This document shows positions 8,270 through 14,909 of a stretch of DNA of 34,762 nucleotides, piece by piece. Under the pieces are notes generated by a model. It saw only the letters and a program-made list of their open reading frames with translations, was not told the origin of the DNA and ran no database searches. Both the position numbers and the translations under genes were made by a program. Every line of letters begins with the position of its first letter. Position 1 is the stretch's first letter. Origin of the DNA: Ruminococcaceae bacterium UBA1405 (GTDB lineage Bacteria > Bacillota > Clostridia > Oscillospirales > Ruminococcaceae); the NCBI GenBank assembly GCA_002305685.1, contig DBQB01000044.1:1-34762 (forward strand), given 5' to 3'.

Positions 8270-9295
8270 ATGAAGCTGCTGGAAACCCAAAAAGAATTCA
8301 TCGTCGAGGAGGATCGGGATTTTGACAGTCCTCATGCCTCCACCCTGATCCGGCTTTCCAACGGGGATATCCTCTCCGCCTGGTTTGCCGGAAGCTGGGA
8401 AAAAGGTCCGGACGTGGCCATCTGGATGTCCAGAAGAACCAAGGATGGATGGCAAAGGCCCTGGATCATCGCGGATACCCGTGGGATTGCCCTGTGGAAT
8501 CCGGTCTTGTTCCAGCGTCAGGATGGACGGATCTTCCTGTTTTATAAGGAAGGGGCTACCATTCCCAATTGGCGCACGCTGGTGAAGATCTCTGACGATG
8601 AGGGAAAGACCTGGACCGATTCCCGAGAGCTGGTGGAGGGGGACCAGATCGGTGGACGCGGTCCGGTAAAAAACAAATGTATCACCCTTTCCGACGGGAC
8701 GATCCTTGCCCCTGCTTCCTTGGAGGGAGAGACCTGGGACGCCTTTGTGGATATCTCCACCGATGGCGGGGATAGCTGGAAAATGAGCCAGCTGGTGCCA
8801 CTGCGCCGGGCAGATTATCATGTGGTGGATCGTCTGCCGGATAGACGGCTGTGCTACGGAAAAGGGGTTATCCAGCCGACCTTGTGGGAATCCGCGCCGG
8901 GCAAGGTACATATGCTGCTTCGTTCCACCAGCTCCGCCATCTTCCGCAGCGATTCCGAGGACGGCGGAAAAACCTGGTGCACCGCCTATCAGTCGGGGCT
9001 GCCCAACAACAACAGCGGCATCGATTTGGTCAAGCTCCATAACGGCAATCTGGTGTTGGCCTATAACCCCACCGGAAATCTGCCCAACTATTACAAGGGA
9101 CCCCGTACCCCTCTGGTGCTGAGCTTATCCACCGACAACGGCGAGAGCTGGCAGCAGATTTTGACCTTGGAAAACGAGCCGGGGGGTTATGCCTATCCGG
9201 CAATCATCTGTGACGACGTACATCAGGAACTGCTGCTGACCTATACCTGGAAACGGGAGCGGATTGTTTTCTGGAGAATTCGTTACGAGCTGTAA
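8270..9295 (+). CDS. BNR/Asp-box repeat protein, sialidase-like (COG4692 type)
   Basis: A 341-residue predicted six-bladed beta-propeller with four Asp-boxes: SDDEGKTW, STDGGDSW, SEDGGKTW and STDNGESW. It matches the BNR_2 group often annotated as exo-alpha-sialidase (for example HASTLIRLSNGDILSAWFAG then PDVAIWMSRR). The FRIP/YRIP motif of true GH33 sialidases is not visible, so sialidase activity should not be assumed; related propellers act on other glycans. There is no signal peptide, so it is predicted cytoplasmic and would act on imported oligosaccharides. The upstream-most in-frame ATG is rejected in favour of 8270, which has GAAAGGAA about nine bases before it. It follows the regulator by 88 bases without a convincing terminator and is probably co-transcribed. 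Confidence 0.8.
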   Translation: MKLLETQKEFIVEEDRDFDSPHASTLIRLSNGDILSAWFAGSWEKGPDVAIWMSRRTKDGWQRPWIIADTRGIALWNPVLFQRQDGRIFLFYKEGATIPNWRTLVKISDDEGKTWTDSRELVEGDQIGGRGPVKNKCITLSDGTILAPASLEGETWDAFVDISTDGGDSWKMSQLVPLRRADYHVVDRLPDRRLCYGKGVIQPTLWESAPGKVHMLLRSTSSAIFRSDSEDGGKTWCTAYQSGLPNNNSGIDLVKLHNGNLVLAYNPTGNLPNYYKGPRTPLVLSLSTDNGESWQQILTLENEPGGYAYPAIICDDVHQELLLTYTWKRERIVFWRIRYEL

Positions 9296-9320
9296 ACAAC
9301 AGACGGTTTTGCTTTGTTGC

Positions 9321-9363
9321 AGCAGGGCCCTGCGCGGAGGCGGGGTCCTGCTTTTGTTTTTTT
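9321..9363 (+). terminator. Terminator after the BNR protein gene
   Basis: AGCAGGGCCC (9321-9330) pairs with GGGTCCTGCT ending at 9351 (one G-T pair), followed by a T-rich tract (CTTTTGTTTTTTTG). It ends the regulator/BNR transcript. Confidence 0.8.
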
Positions 9364-9368
9364 GTAGC

Positions 9369-9398
9369 TTGCATTGGCAGGGGGGACGCCGCTATAAT
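9369..9398 (+). promoter_or_regulatory. Promoter of the glycerophosphodiesterase gene
   Basis: TTGCAT (9369-9374), an 18-base spacer and a perfect TATAAT (9393-9398) lie immediately after the terminator. The predicted leader to the ATG at 9485 is about 80 nt. Confidence 0.55.
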
Positions 9399-9484
9399 GA
9401 AGAAAGAACGATATGCCGGGAGGCGGTGCCACCATGGGTGCCGACGGTACCGGCAAATCCATCGGGATAGGAAGGGAATGGATT

Positions 9485-10210
9485 ATGGCACAGATTTTTG
9501 GCCATCGCGGAGCCAGCGCATACGCGCCGGAAAATACCATGGCGGCCTATCGCCTTGCCCAGGAGCTGGGAGCCCACGGCGTCGAGATCGACGTGCAGTG
9601 CGCCAAAGACGGAGAGGTGGTGGTTCTCCACGATGCTTTTTTGGATCGGGTCAGCAACGGCAGGGGATATGTTTGGGAGTATACGGTGAAGGAGCTGAAA
9701 GCGCTGGATTTCGGGATTCATTTTCCCGACCGGTATGCCGGGGAGCAGATTCCGACTTTGGATGAGGTGCTGGATTTTATCGCCCATTCCCCGATGGCGT
9801 TAAATATTGAGATCAAGTCCTCCCCTTACCGTTACGATGAAACCCTGGTGAAAAAGATACACGATAAGGTGACGCGGTACGGTAAAAGTGTGTCGGAAAA
9901 GATTATCCTATCCTCCTTTGATCATCGCTGCCTGAGGGAGTACCGGCTGCTGGACCCCCAGATGCCGTTGGGGCTGCTGTATTCCGCCAATCTGTACCTG
10001 CCCGGGGATTATGCCGCTGCGGTGGGCGCCCAGGCCATCCATCCCCATTACCAGATGATCGATGCTCAGGGCGTACAAAACTGCAAAGAGCGGGGAATCC
10101 AGATCAACACCTGGACGGTGGATGATCCCGCGGACATTAAGCGTATGTTGGCGTTGGGGTGCGATCGGATCATCACCAATCGTCCTGATGTGGGACTCAG
10201 TTGCCTTTGA
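9485..10210 (+). CDS. Glycerophosphodiester phosphodiesterase
   Basis: Hydrolyses glycerophosphodiesters to sn-glycerol 3-phosphate and the alcohol (UgpQ/GlpQ family, PI-PLC-like TIM barrel). The 241-residue protein has no signal peptide, so it is the cytoplasmic type. Motifs seen: HRGASAYAPENTM near the N terminus (first catalytic His, metal-binding Glu), EIDVQCAKDGEVVVLHD (metal ligands and second catalytic His), NIEIKSS in the middle, and INTWTVDD near the end. A longer frame upstream is Gly-rich and lacks a ribosome binding site, whereas ATG 9485 has GGAAGGGA ahead of it. It has its own promoter and a downstream stem-loop, so it appears monocistronic. Confidence 0.93.
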   Translation: MAQIFGHRGASAYAPENTMAAYRLAQELGAHGVEIDVQCAKDGEVVVLHDAFLDRVSNGRGYVWEYTVKELKALDFGIHFPDRYAGEQIPTLDEVLDFIAHSPMALNIEIKSSPYRYDETLVKKIHDKVTRYGKSVSEKIILSSFDHRCLREYRLLDPQMPLGLLYSANLYLPGDYAAAVGAQAIHPHYQMIDAQGVQNCKERGIQINTWTVDDPADIKRMLALGCDRIITNRPDVGLSCL

Positions 10211-10241
10211 GGGTACCATGGGTGGATCGCTTTTGAAAATT

Positions 10242-10287
10242 CCGGGGTCCCAAAGAAAGGCGGGACCCCGGGAGAGCTTTGTTTTTT
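10242..10287 (+). terminator. Stem-loop terminator after the phosphodiesterase gene
   Basis: A perfect 10-bp stem, CCGGGGTCCC (10242-10251) with GGGACCCCGG (10262-10271), has a ten-base loop. The T-rich run (CTTTGTTTTTTG) begins a few bases later rather than directly at the stem, so efficiency is uncertain. Confidence 0.65.
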
Positions 10288-10297
10288 GATTTATCGA

Positions 10298-10326
10298 TTG
10301 ACATCCCATACCGTATGTGATATCAT
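10298..10326 (+). promoter_or_regulatory. Promoter of tRNA-Leu
   Basis: TTGACA (10298-10303), exactly 17 bases, then TATCAT (10321-10326). The inferred start is about 15 bases before the mature tRNA 5' end, as expected for a stable RNA gene. Confidence 0.85.
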
Positions 10327-10347
10327 ATTTTTTACAAGTTAAAAATT

Positions 10348-10429
10348 GCGGGTATGGCGGAATGGCAGACGCACCAGATTTAGGATCTGGCGGGCAACCG
10401 TGCAGGTTCAAGTCCTGTTACCCGCACCA
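10348..10429 (+). tRNA. tRNA-Leu (anticodon UAG)
   Basis: Complete class II tRNA of 82 nt with an encoded CCA end. The acceptor stem is GCGGGTA with TACCCGC, the D arm is GCG/CGC with a GAATGGCAGA loop, and the anticodon arm is CCAGA-TTTAGGA-TCTGG with anticodon TAG, reading CUA leucine codons. The variable region is extended and the T loop is TTCAAGT. A consensus promoter lies upstream and a terminator directly downstream, so it is transcribed alone. Confidence 0.97.
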
Positions 10430-10433
10430 TCAG

Positions 10434-10473
10434 GAAAGGGCCTGGAGCTAATCGTGCTCCAGGCCCTTTCTTT
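10434..10473 (+). terminator. Terminator after tRNA-Leu
   Basis: AAAGGGCCTGGAGC pairs perfectly with GCTCCAGGCCCTTT around a seven-base loop, followed by CTTTG. This is the typical short-range terminator of a single tRNA gene. Confidence 0.85.
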
Positions 10474-10523
10474 GATTACGGCCCGTGGCCAAACCATTGA
10501 AGTGTTCACCACATCCAAACGAA

Positions 10524-10568
10524 AACACCACTGAATCCAGATGTATAATACTCTAATTCAGTGGTGTT
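10524..10568. repeat. 13-bp inverted repeat, possible terminator for the minus strand
   Basis: AACACCACTGAAT (10524-10536) and its exact complement (10556-10568) are separated by 19 bases. It lies past the end of the minus-strand genes that end at 10601 and 10727. On the minus strand the stem is followed by TTTTCGTTTGG, so it may end their transcript. The arm resembles in part the terminator arm at 14152, which also contains CACCAC. Confidence 0.5.
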
Positions 10569-10600
10569 CCTGTTTTGCGAACGGAATCCGGTGATAGATG

Positions 10601-10726
10601 CTAAGGGTGTTTTTGCCTTTCCCGTCGTTCTTCCTTCCTTAAAATACCGTAGGTCAAAATGAACAATGACGCCGGCAACACGATAAAGATATCTGCGGTG
10701 GTAAAAATATAAAAGACCAATCCCAA
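10601..10726 (-). CDS. Possible small membrane protein ORF directly after a stop codon
   Basis: Reading on past the TAA stop of the Cys-rich gene, in the same frame and beginning with TTG, gives 41 codons before a TAG. The product would have one or two short hydrophobic stretches (LVFYIFTTADIFIVLPASLF, ILTYGIL) and a charged tail (RKEERRERQKHP), a membrane-protein-like composition. No good ribosome binding site precedes the TTG. It may be a translationally coupled small gene, a readthrough extension, or a decayed remnant. Existence as a gene is uncertain. Confidence 0.3.
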   Translation of the reverse strand: MGLVFYIFTTADIFIVLPASLFILTYGILRKEERRERQKHP

Positions 10727-11182
10727 TTATGTTTTTTTCTCACGGTTATTTCTTTTCCGATACAAAAAAATTTCCGGATCAGAACCGTTGCAGCCGTATT
10801 CGCAAACCAAAAGATATTCCTCATCGCCCACAACGCCGTAGCATCGTTCGCTGCCGGGAATCTCAATCTGGTTACCCAGATAAACCTTATCATCCTCCAG
10901 AAGCTTTACGGATGTACCGTTTGGAAGCATATATTCCAAATTTACATAGCGACCGCTGAGAAGGTTGAGATTTTCTACAGATAGATTCGCAACCCCAAGG
11001 GAATTAAATTCTGCAATCAGTTGTTGTTTTTGTCGTTCAAGATTTTCCAATCCGCCAGTCCTTACCCATTCTGCCGCAACACATCTGCCACCGAAAGGGC
11101 GTCCGTCCGCCTTTTTACAGCCACCGCACTCGGAAAGACGGGGACAGTTTGTACAGCACGCTGTTCCACAAAGCGATATCAT
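10727..11182 (-). CDS. Small Cys-rich protein, DUF3795-like N terminus
   Basis: 151 residues. The N terminus carries a cysteine cluster (C5, C9, C10, C13, C19, C22, C34) in the arrangement CGTACCTNCPRL then CGGCKKADG, resembling the metal-binding head of DUF3795 proteins. The middle is a short helical segment (LENLERQKQQLIAEFNSLG) and the C-terminal half is a small mixed alpha/beta region with no family I recognise. A strong ribosome binding site (AAAAGGAGG on the minus strand) supports ATG at 11182. The function is unknown. It lies between tRNA-Leu and a degenerate tRNA-Leu copy in a stretch that looks more AT-rich than its surroundings. Confidence 0.75.
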   Translation of the reverse strand: MISLCGTACCTNCPRLSECGGCKKADGRPFGGRCVAAEWVRTGGLENLERQKQQLIAEFNSLGVANLSVENLNLLSGRYVNLEYMLPNGTSVKLLEDDKVYLGNQIEIPGSERCYGVVGDEEYLLVCEYGCNGSDPEIFLYRKRNNREKKT

Positions 11183-11348
11183 GACAATCCTCCTTTTATC
11201 GGGTTCTGATCTGAGGTTTCAAAACCAGGAACGGTTGCCCAATGTAAACTCGTTCCAAACTTCATTAAAAGTATAGCAGATTCTTCTATTAAATAAAAGA
11301 TTTTGCTGAACAGTCCTACAGACAAAACAAACCGCTGCCAAATACATA

Positions 11349-11428
11349 ACAGAAAGTAGTACCGCCAAAGCAGTATCGTTTTCAGAATTTAGTAGTCAAC
11401 TGTGCAAGGTTAAGTCCTGTTGTCTGTA
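11349..11428 (+). pseudogene. Degenerate tRNA-Leu-like sequence
   Basis: This 80-nt stretch aligns along its length with the intact tRNA-Leu at 10348. Shared blocks include GCAG of the D loop, CAGA/ATTTAG around the anticodon, and GTGCA, GGTT and AAGTCCTGTT of the T arm. The ends can pair as a 7-bp acceptor stem with one mismatch (ACAGAAA with the 3' TTGTCTGT). The anticodon stem and T stem do not pair properly (single-base insertion and deletion), and no CCA follows. It looks like a decayed tRNA-Leu copy, possibly left by a tRNA-targeting integration event. Confidence 0.45.
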
Positions 11429-11499
11429 TTTGCGAAAACACCGTTTCTGGGTTCGCGATATTTGGCTTTTGTAGTGTTTATATTTTGTATAACTGTGTC

Positions 11500-11528
11500 T
11501 TGAAAATAGGATATTTTTTTGATATTAT
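11500..11528 (+). promoter_or_regulatory. Promoter of the leader peptide and methyltransferase
   Basis: TTGAAA (11500-11505), 17 bases and TATTAT (11523-11528) form a strong sigma-A promoter. The start near 11535 gives a leader of about 140 nt before the methyltransferase, which contains a short ORF and two alternative hairpins. Confidence 0.75.
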
Positions 11529-11590
11529 GCCAGTAGACTGAAAATCTGCCTAATAAATAGTATTTTGTCTATCAAAAGGAGTGGTCTTTG

Positions 11591-11629
11591 ATGAAAAGTC
11601 TATGTTGTAAGGGGTCATCACTCGTATAA
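11591..11629 (+). CDS. Putative 12-residue leader peptide MKSLCCKGSSLV
   Basis: A 12-codon ORF with a near-ideal ribosome binding site (AAAAGGAG, 9-base spacing), better than that of the downstream gene. It ends with TAA one base before the first arm of an 11-bp hairpin. Its position, size and relation to the two competing RNA structures are what is expected of a regulatory leader peptide like those of erm-type attenuators. The two consecutive Cys codons lie at 11603-11608. It is unlikely to have a function as a peptide outside translation control. Confidence 0.6.
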   Translation: MKSLCCKGSSLV

Positions 11630-11630
11630 T

Positions 11631-11684
11631 CCGGGCAAAATAATCCATTTTGCCCGGTCAGAAAGGGAGAATAAAATGGATTAT
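11631..11684 (+). promoter_or_regulatory. Alternative hairpins, putative translational attenuator
   Basis: Hairpin A: CCGGGCAAAAT (11631-11641) pairs perfectly with ATTTTGCCCGG (11647-11657), five-base loop. Hairpin B: ATAATCCATTTT (11640-11651) pairs perfectly with AAAATGGATTAT (11673-11684), which includes the methyltransferase start codon. CCC (11653-11655) can also pair with GGG (11665-11667) of its ribosome binding site. A and B share bases and exclude one another. A leaves the start site open and B hides it. A ribosome at the end of the leader ORF would cover the first arm of A. Confidence 0.65.
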
Positions 11685-12389
11685 CATCATTCGTTAAATC
11701 TCATAAAAGAAAGCCAGTTTCTCATCAGTATGACGCCAGTCCGCGGTATCCTTGAGATTGGTTTTTCTTCCGGAATGAACCGTTCGTCAACCGTTTTGGA
11801 TTTGTGCTGTGGATACGGTGAGATGCTGAAGATATGGCATGACGCTTTTGGAATCCGAGGAATCGGCGTAGACATTTGCGGTGAATTTATCCGACAAGGT
11901 CAAAAAAGGCTTGCAGAGTACGGAATCACAGATGTGACGTTGATTGAATCGGATATTTTTCAATGGGATACAGAGGAAAAATTTGATTATGTTTGCCTTT
12001 CCGGTGAGGAGTTTGGCGGACTGGAAAATACAATTCTGCTGCTGGAAAGGTTTATGAAGCCCGCAGGCAAACAAATTATTGGGACCCGTTATTCCAAATG
12101 TGACAATCCACCGCAGGAGCTGATTGATTTTGAAGGTGAATTGCTGTCCCTAAAGCAAATCAATGATTTGTTTGCGCGCAATGGGTACTTCATCACAGCA
12201 ATGTACAGCGATACCCATAATGAATGGGAACGATATATTATGTGGAGTGCCAGACGCCATTTGGAGGAGTTGCGAAAAGATACGAAAAATATGTCTCAAT
12301 GGGAATGGTGTCGGAAATGGTATGATATGTATTTTGGTTTCAGAAGGCCATTGGAGGGATATGCTACATTTGTTGTAGAAAAGGTTTGA
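11676..12389 (+). CDS. Class I SAM-dependent methyltransferase
   Basis: 237 residues with a Rossmann methyltransferase core. Motif I reads VLDLCCGYGEML (about residues 40-51) and motif II ends in GIGVDICG; DVTLIESDIFQW and YVCLSGEEFG follow as the adenine-contacting and post-motif regions. The C-terminal ~60 residues are rich in Trp, Arg and Lys (EWERYIMWSARRHLEELRKD, WEWCRKWYDMYFGF). The substrate is not evident: it does not show the NPPY or other amino-methyltransferase motif and I cannot assign it to an rRNA-modifying family. Control by a leader peptide and competing hairpins is common for antibiotic-resistance methyltransferases, so resistance is possible but unproven. GAAAGGGAGA lies at 11661-11670. 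Confidence 0.82.
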   Translation: MDYHHSLNLIKESQFLISMTPVRGILEIGFSSGMNRSSTVLDLCCGYGEMLKIWHDAFGIRGIGVDICGEFIRQGQKRLAEYGITDVTLIESDIFQWDTEEKFDYVCLSGEEFGGLENTILLLERFMKPAGKQIIGTRYSKCDNPPQELIDFEGELLSLKQINDLFARNGYFITAMYSDTHNEWERYIMWSARRHLEELRKDTKNMSQWEWCRKWYDMYFGFRRPLEGYATFVVEKV

Positions 12390-12397
12390 CCAATATG

Positions 12398-12425
12398 CAC
12401 CCTGTTTTTTCTGGAAAAAAGGGTG
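12398..12425 (+). terminator. Weak stem-loop after the methyltransferase
   Basis: CACCCTGTTTTTT pairs with AAAAAAGGGTG around CTGG. There is no T tract after the stem, so it may be a weak terminator or mRNA-end structure. Confidence 0.4.
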
Positions 12426-12561
12426 ATGCTGGAGGCGCCTTTACCATCCAAGTAAGAAGTATTCTGAAAAGCAATTTTGGCGTATAAAACAGTAATTTAA
12501 AAGCCGTGGCAGTCGTTTTTGCTGTATTGCTTACCAGTAAGAGCCTGAAGTTGCATTTTCC

Positions 12562-12615
12562 AAGGCGCCCTATTTGTTAGACAGTATGGTTACGGAATAA
12601 CAAGTAGGGTGCTTT
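12562..12615. repeat. Imperfect 18-bp inverted repeat in a gene-free gap
   Basis: AAGGCGCCCTATTTGTTA (12562-12579) pairs with TAACAAGTAGGGTGCTTT (12598-12615) with three mismatches or wobble pairs around an 18-base loop. It lies in the 393-base gap between the methyltransferase and the MFS gene. It could be a structured RNA, a bidirectional terminator or the scar of a small mobile element. The rest of the gap holds only an extended -10-like TGATACAAT at 12741-12749, 33 bases before the MFS start codon. Confidence 0.4.
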
Positions 12616-12782
12616 CTGTGGTTACTTGAAGTTTGTGCTGTTTTGTGAAGCGGTTTGCGGTATCACAAATACGCAAGGGGCTTTTGCGGTCAGGGCTTTA
12701 TCGTTTCAAGAAAAGCGTTGTATATAAAAAATTTCAAGTATGATACAATGAACAGAAAACTGAAAGAAACAGGGGTATTGTT

Positions 12783-14057
12783 ATGGGCATAAAATCAATC
12801 GTCAACAACCTGAAATATCATCCTCTTGTCCAAGTGCTCAGAGACAATGGGGGAAATCCAAGAACGCTGGTGCTCATCGAACCACTTTGGGGTATCCCTT
12901 ACAACCTGATCTCGCCATTTGCCACACTATATATGTACACCCAGGGCATCACAGATGTGCAAATCGGGATGATCCTTTCCATTGCCATGGTGATTCAGAT
13001 GTTTTTTTCCTTTTTTGGCGGTATTTTATCGGATAAACTGGGGCGGAAAACCACCACAATGATGGGAGATTTTTTTGGTTGGGTACTGGCCTGCCTGGTA
13101 TGGTCCGTCTCAAACAATTTCTGGTTGTTTTTGATTGCCGCAATCCTCAACTGCTTTGAACAGATCAACCAAACAGCCTGGTATTGTTTGCTGATCGAAG
13201 ACGCCAATCAGAAGGATTTGGTGGGAATCTATACCTGGGCGACCATCGGAGGACTGGTTGCTGTTTTTTTCGCGCCGCTCTCCGGATTGTTTGTGAGCTC
13301 ATATTCCATGGTTCCGGTGGTGCGGGTGCTGTATCTGGTTTTTGCAGTGACCATGTTCACCAAAACGCTGATTACCTTCCGGCTTTGTCAGGAGACAAAG
13401 CAGGAAAAAATCCGCCGGAGAGAGACCAAAAATATTTCGGTTTTTCATATGTTGGGAGAATATCGTCATCTTATCCCGGATCTGGTGAGAAATCGAGGGG
13501 TGATGAAAGCGGTGGCGGTGAGCGCGATCCTTTATATCACCAATATGGTGAATACAAACTTTTTTGGCTTATATGTGACGCAGCGGCTGGGATTGTCGGA
13601 AAACTTTTTGGCGTTGTTCCCCATTTTGAACGCAGCGGTTATGCTGATCTTTATGGTGGGGATTCAGTACCGTATCGATGTAAAAAAATTCCGGATACCG
13701 CTGTGCATTGGCCTGATATTATATGCTATGGCGGCCTTAACATTGATCTTCTCTCCCGTAGGCGGATTAGGATTTGTGCTGGTGTATGTACTGATTACGG
13801 CGGTAGCGGCCGCACTGGTCAACCCGCGCAAGGACGCGCTGCTCCAGCTCAATCTCAATATCCAGGAGCGGGCGCGCCTCAATGCTCTCGTCATGGCCTC
13901 CACCATCGCCCTTTCTTCGCCTTTTGGATATCTGGCAGGATGGTTGTCCAGCGTAGATCGGCGTCTGCCCTTTGTCCTCACATTTTCGTTGTTCTTTACG
14001 GCAATGCTGGTGATCTTTCGGATTCAGGAGCCGCAGATCAAGGAGAAGGATGCCTGA
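12783..14057 (+). CDS. MFS family transporter
   Basis: Major facilitator superfamily protein, 424 residues with about 12 membrane spans. The cytoplasmic loop between spans 2 and 3 carries motif A in the form GGILSDKLGRKT, and a central cytoplasmic loop of about 30 residues (CQETKQEKIRRRETKN) separates the two halves. The start at 12783 has only a weak ribosome binding site (AGGGG). The substrate is unknown; sequence alone does not separate drug efflux from metabolite transport. It follows the leader-controlled methyltransferase by 393 bases and has its own probable -10 element, so joint function is only a possibility. Confidence 0.88.
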   Translation: MGIKSIVNNLKYHPLVQVLRDNGGNPRTLVLIEPLWGIPYNLISPFATLYMYTQGITDVQIGMILSIAMVIQMFFSFFGGILSDKLGRKTTTMMGDFFGWVLACLVWSVSNNFWLFLIAAILNCFEQINQTAWYCLLIEDANQKDLVGIYTWATIGGLVAVFFAPLSGLFVSSYSMVPVVRVLYLVFAVTMFTKTLITFRLCQETKQEKIRRRETKNISVFHMLGEYRHLIPDLVRNRGVMKAVAVSAILYITNMVNTNFFGLYVTQRLGLSENFLALFPILNAAVMLIFMVGIQYRIDVKKFRIPLCIGLILYAMAALTLIFSPVGGLGFVLVYVLITAVAAALVNPRKDALLQLNLNIQERARLNALVMASTIALSSPFGYLAGWLSSVDRRLPFVLTFSLFFTAMLVIFRIQEPQIKEKDA

Positions 14058-14151
14058 GAAAAATAGCTTAAAGTCCCAGGGTGGGAAAGGAATCAGACCG
14101 TTTTCTGTTGGGAGCCGGGCTGTTCATTGCATCACATACGTCAAAGGAAAA

Positions 14152-14201
14152 GCACCACGCAATCCGAGTATCCCAACTTCGGATTCTGTGGTGCTTTTTT
14201 T
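14152..14201. terminator. Bidirectional terminator between MFS and YczE-type genes
   Basis: GCACCACGCAATCCGA (14152-14167) pairs with TCGGATTCTGTGGTGC (14179-14194), 14 of 16 pairs, followed by seven T residues on the plus strand and TTTTCCTTT on the minus strand. It serves the convergent transcripts on both sides. Confidence 0.9.
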
Positions 14202-14228
14202 GGTAAGTAGAAGGGACCAGAGGACGCT

Positions 14229-14909
14229 TTACGCCTTTTCTCCGTGCAGGAAATGAAGGAGAGGCTGTTTCAGCGGATCGTACAGGCTTAAAATTTTGCC
14301 TACGCCGAACGCGGCGATGACGGTACCCTCCCGAATCCCGTGAAACTGACGGAAATACACCAGCGCGATGATCGATACCGTACAGTCAAAACACATTTTG
14401 ACGGTAGGCAATGGTTTGTGAAGCTTTTCGGCGATGACCTGCATGATGCCCTCGCCGGGCAGGGAGATGAGGTCGGGAGCCAGATACAGCAAAATCCCCA
14501 GTGCAATCAAAAACATACTGATGCAAAGATAAACAAGCCGCACACCGTAGACCCCCGCCGGATGGAAGGTCATCAGAGCGGGATCGGGAAGGAACAGATC
14601 AGCCAGCCAGTTGGTAAAATCGGTGAAATAACCAAAGAGGGTGGTGCAGATCAGCTGCAAAATACGCCAGAACTGGAAGTTCTGACCCAGCAGGATAAAC
14701 TGAAAGGCGATATACAGCGAAAAGATGATGATGATCCAGGTGCCCATGGACAGCTTGGTGAAAATTTCACTGAGCACATAGGGGATGGAATTTACCGGCG
14801 ACATTCCCAGATCGGCTGTACCGGAAAACGATACCCCCATGGCCATAATAAATAGGCCGGCACAGTAGGCCAACATACGTTTTGTCATTTGAATGCTTTT
14901 TTGTCTCAT
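14229..14909 (-). CDS. YczE/YyaS/YitT family integral membrane protein
   Basis: 226 residues with five to six hydrophobic segments. The N-terminal pattern LFIMAMGVSFSGTADLGMSPVNSIPYVLS and the later LISLPGEGIMQVIAEKLHKP are typical of the YczE/YitT-like membrane family; the molecular function of the family is not established. The start ATG (14909-14907) overlaps the marR stop codon as ATGA, and AAAGGAAC precedes it, so the two genes are translationally coupled. It is likely the main target of MarR control. A longer in-frame start inside marR is less likely. Confidence 0.85.
   Translation of the reverse strand: MRQKSIQMTKRMLAYCAGLFIMAMGVSFSGTADLGMSPVNSIPYVLSEIFTKLSMGTWIIIIFSLYIAFQFILLGQNFQFWRILQLICTTLFGYFTDFTNWLADLFLPDPALMTFHPAGVYGVRLVYLCISMFLIALGILLYLAPDLISLPGEGIMQVIAEKLHKPLPTVKMCFDCTVSIIALVYFRQFHGIREGTVIAAFGVGKILSLYDPLKQPLLHFLHGEKA

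Noticed and set aside
8270..9295. Calling the BNR protein a true GH33 sialidase
   Set aside because: The FRIP/YRIP motif and an export signal are missing, and Asp-boxes occur in many unrelated propellers.
13184..14071. 295-codon plus-strand ORF overlapping the MFS gene in another frame
   Set aside because: Gly/Arg-rich shadow of the MFS coding frame; no ribosome binding site or domain.
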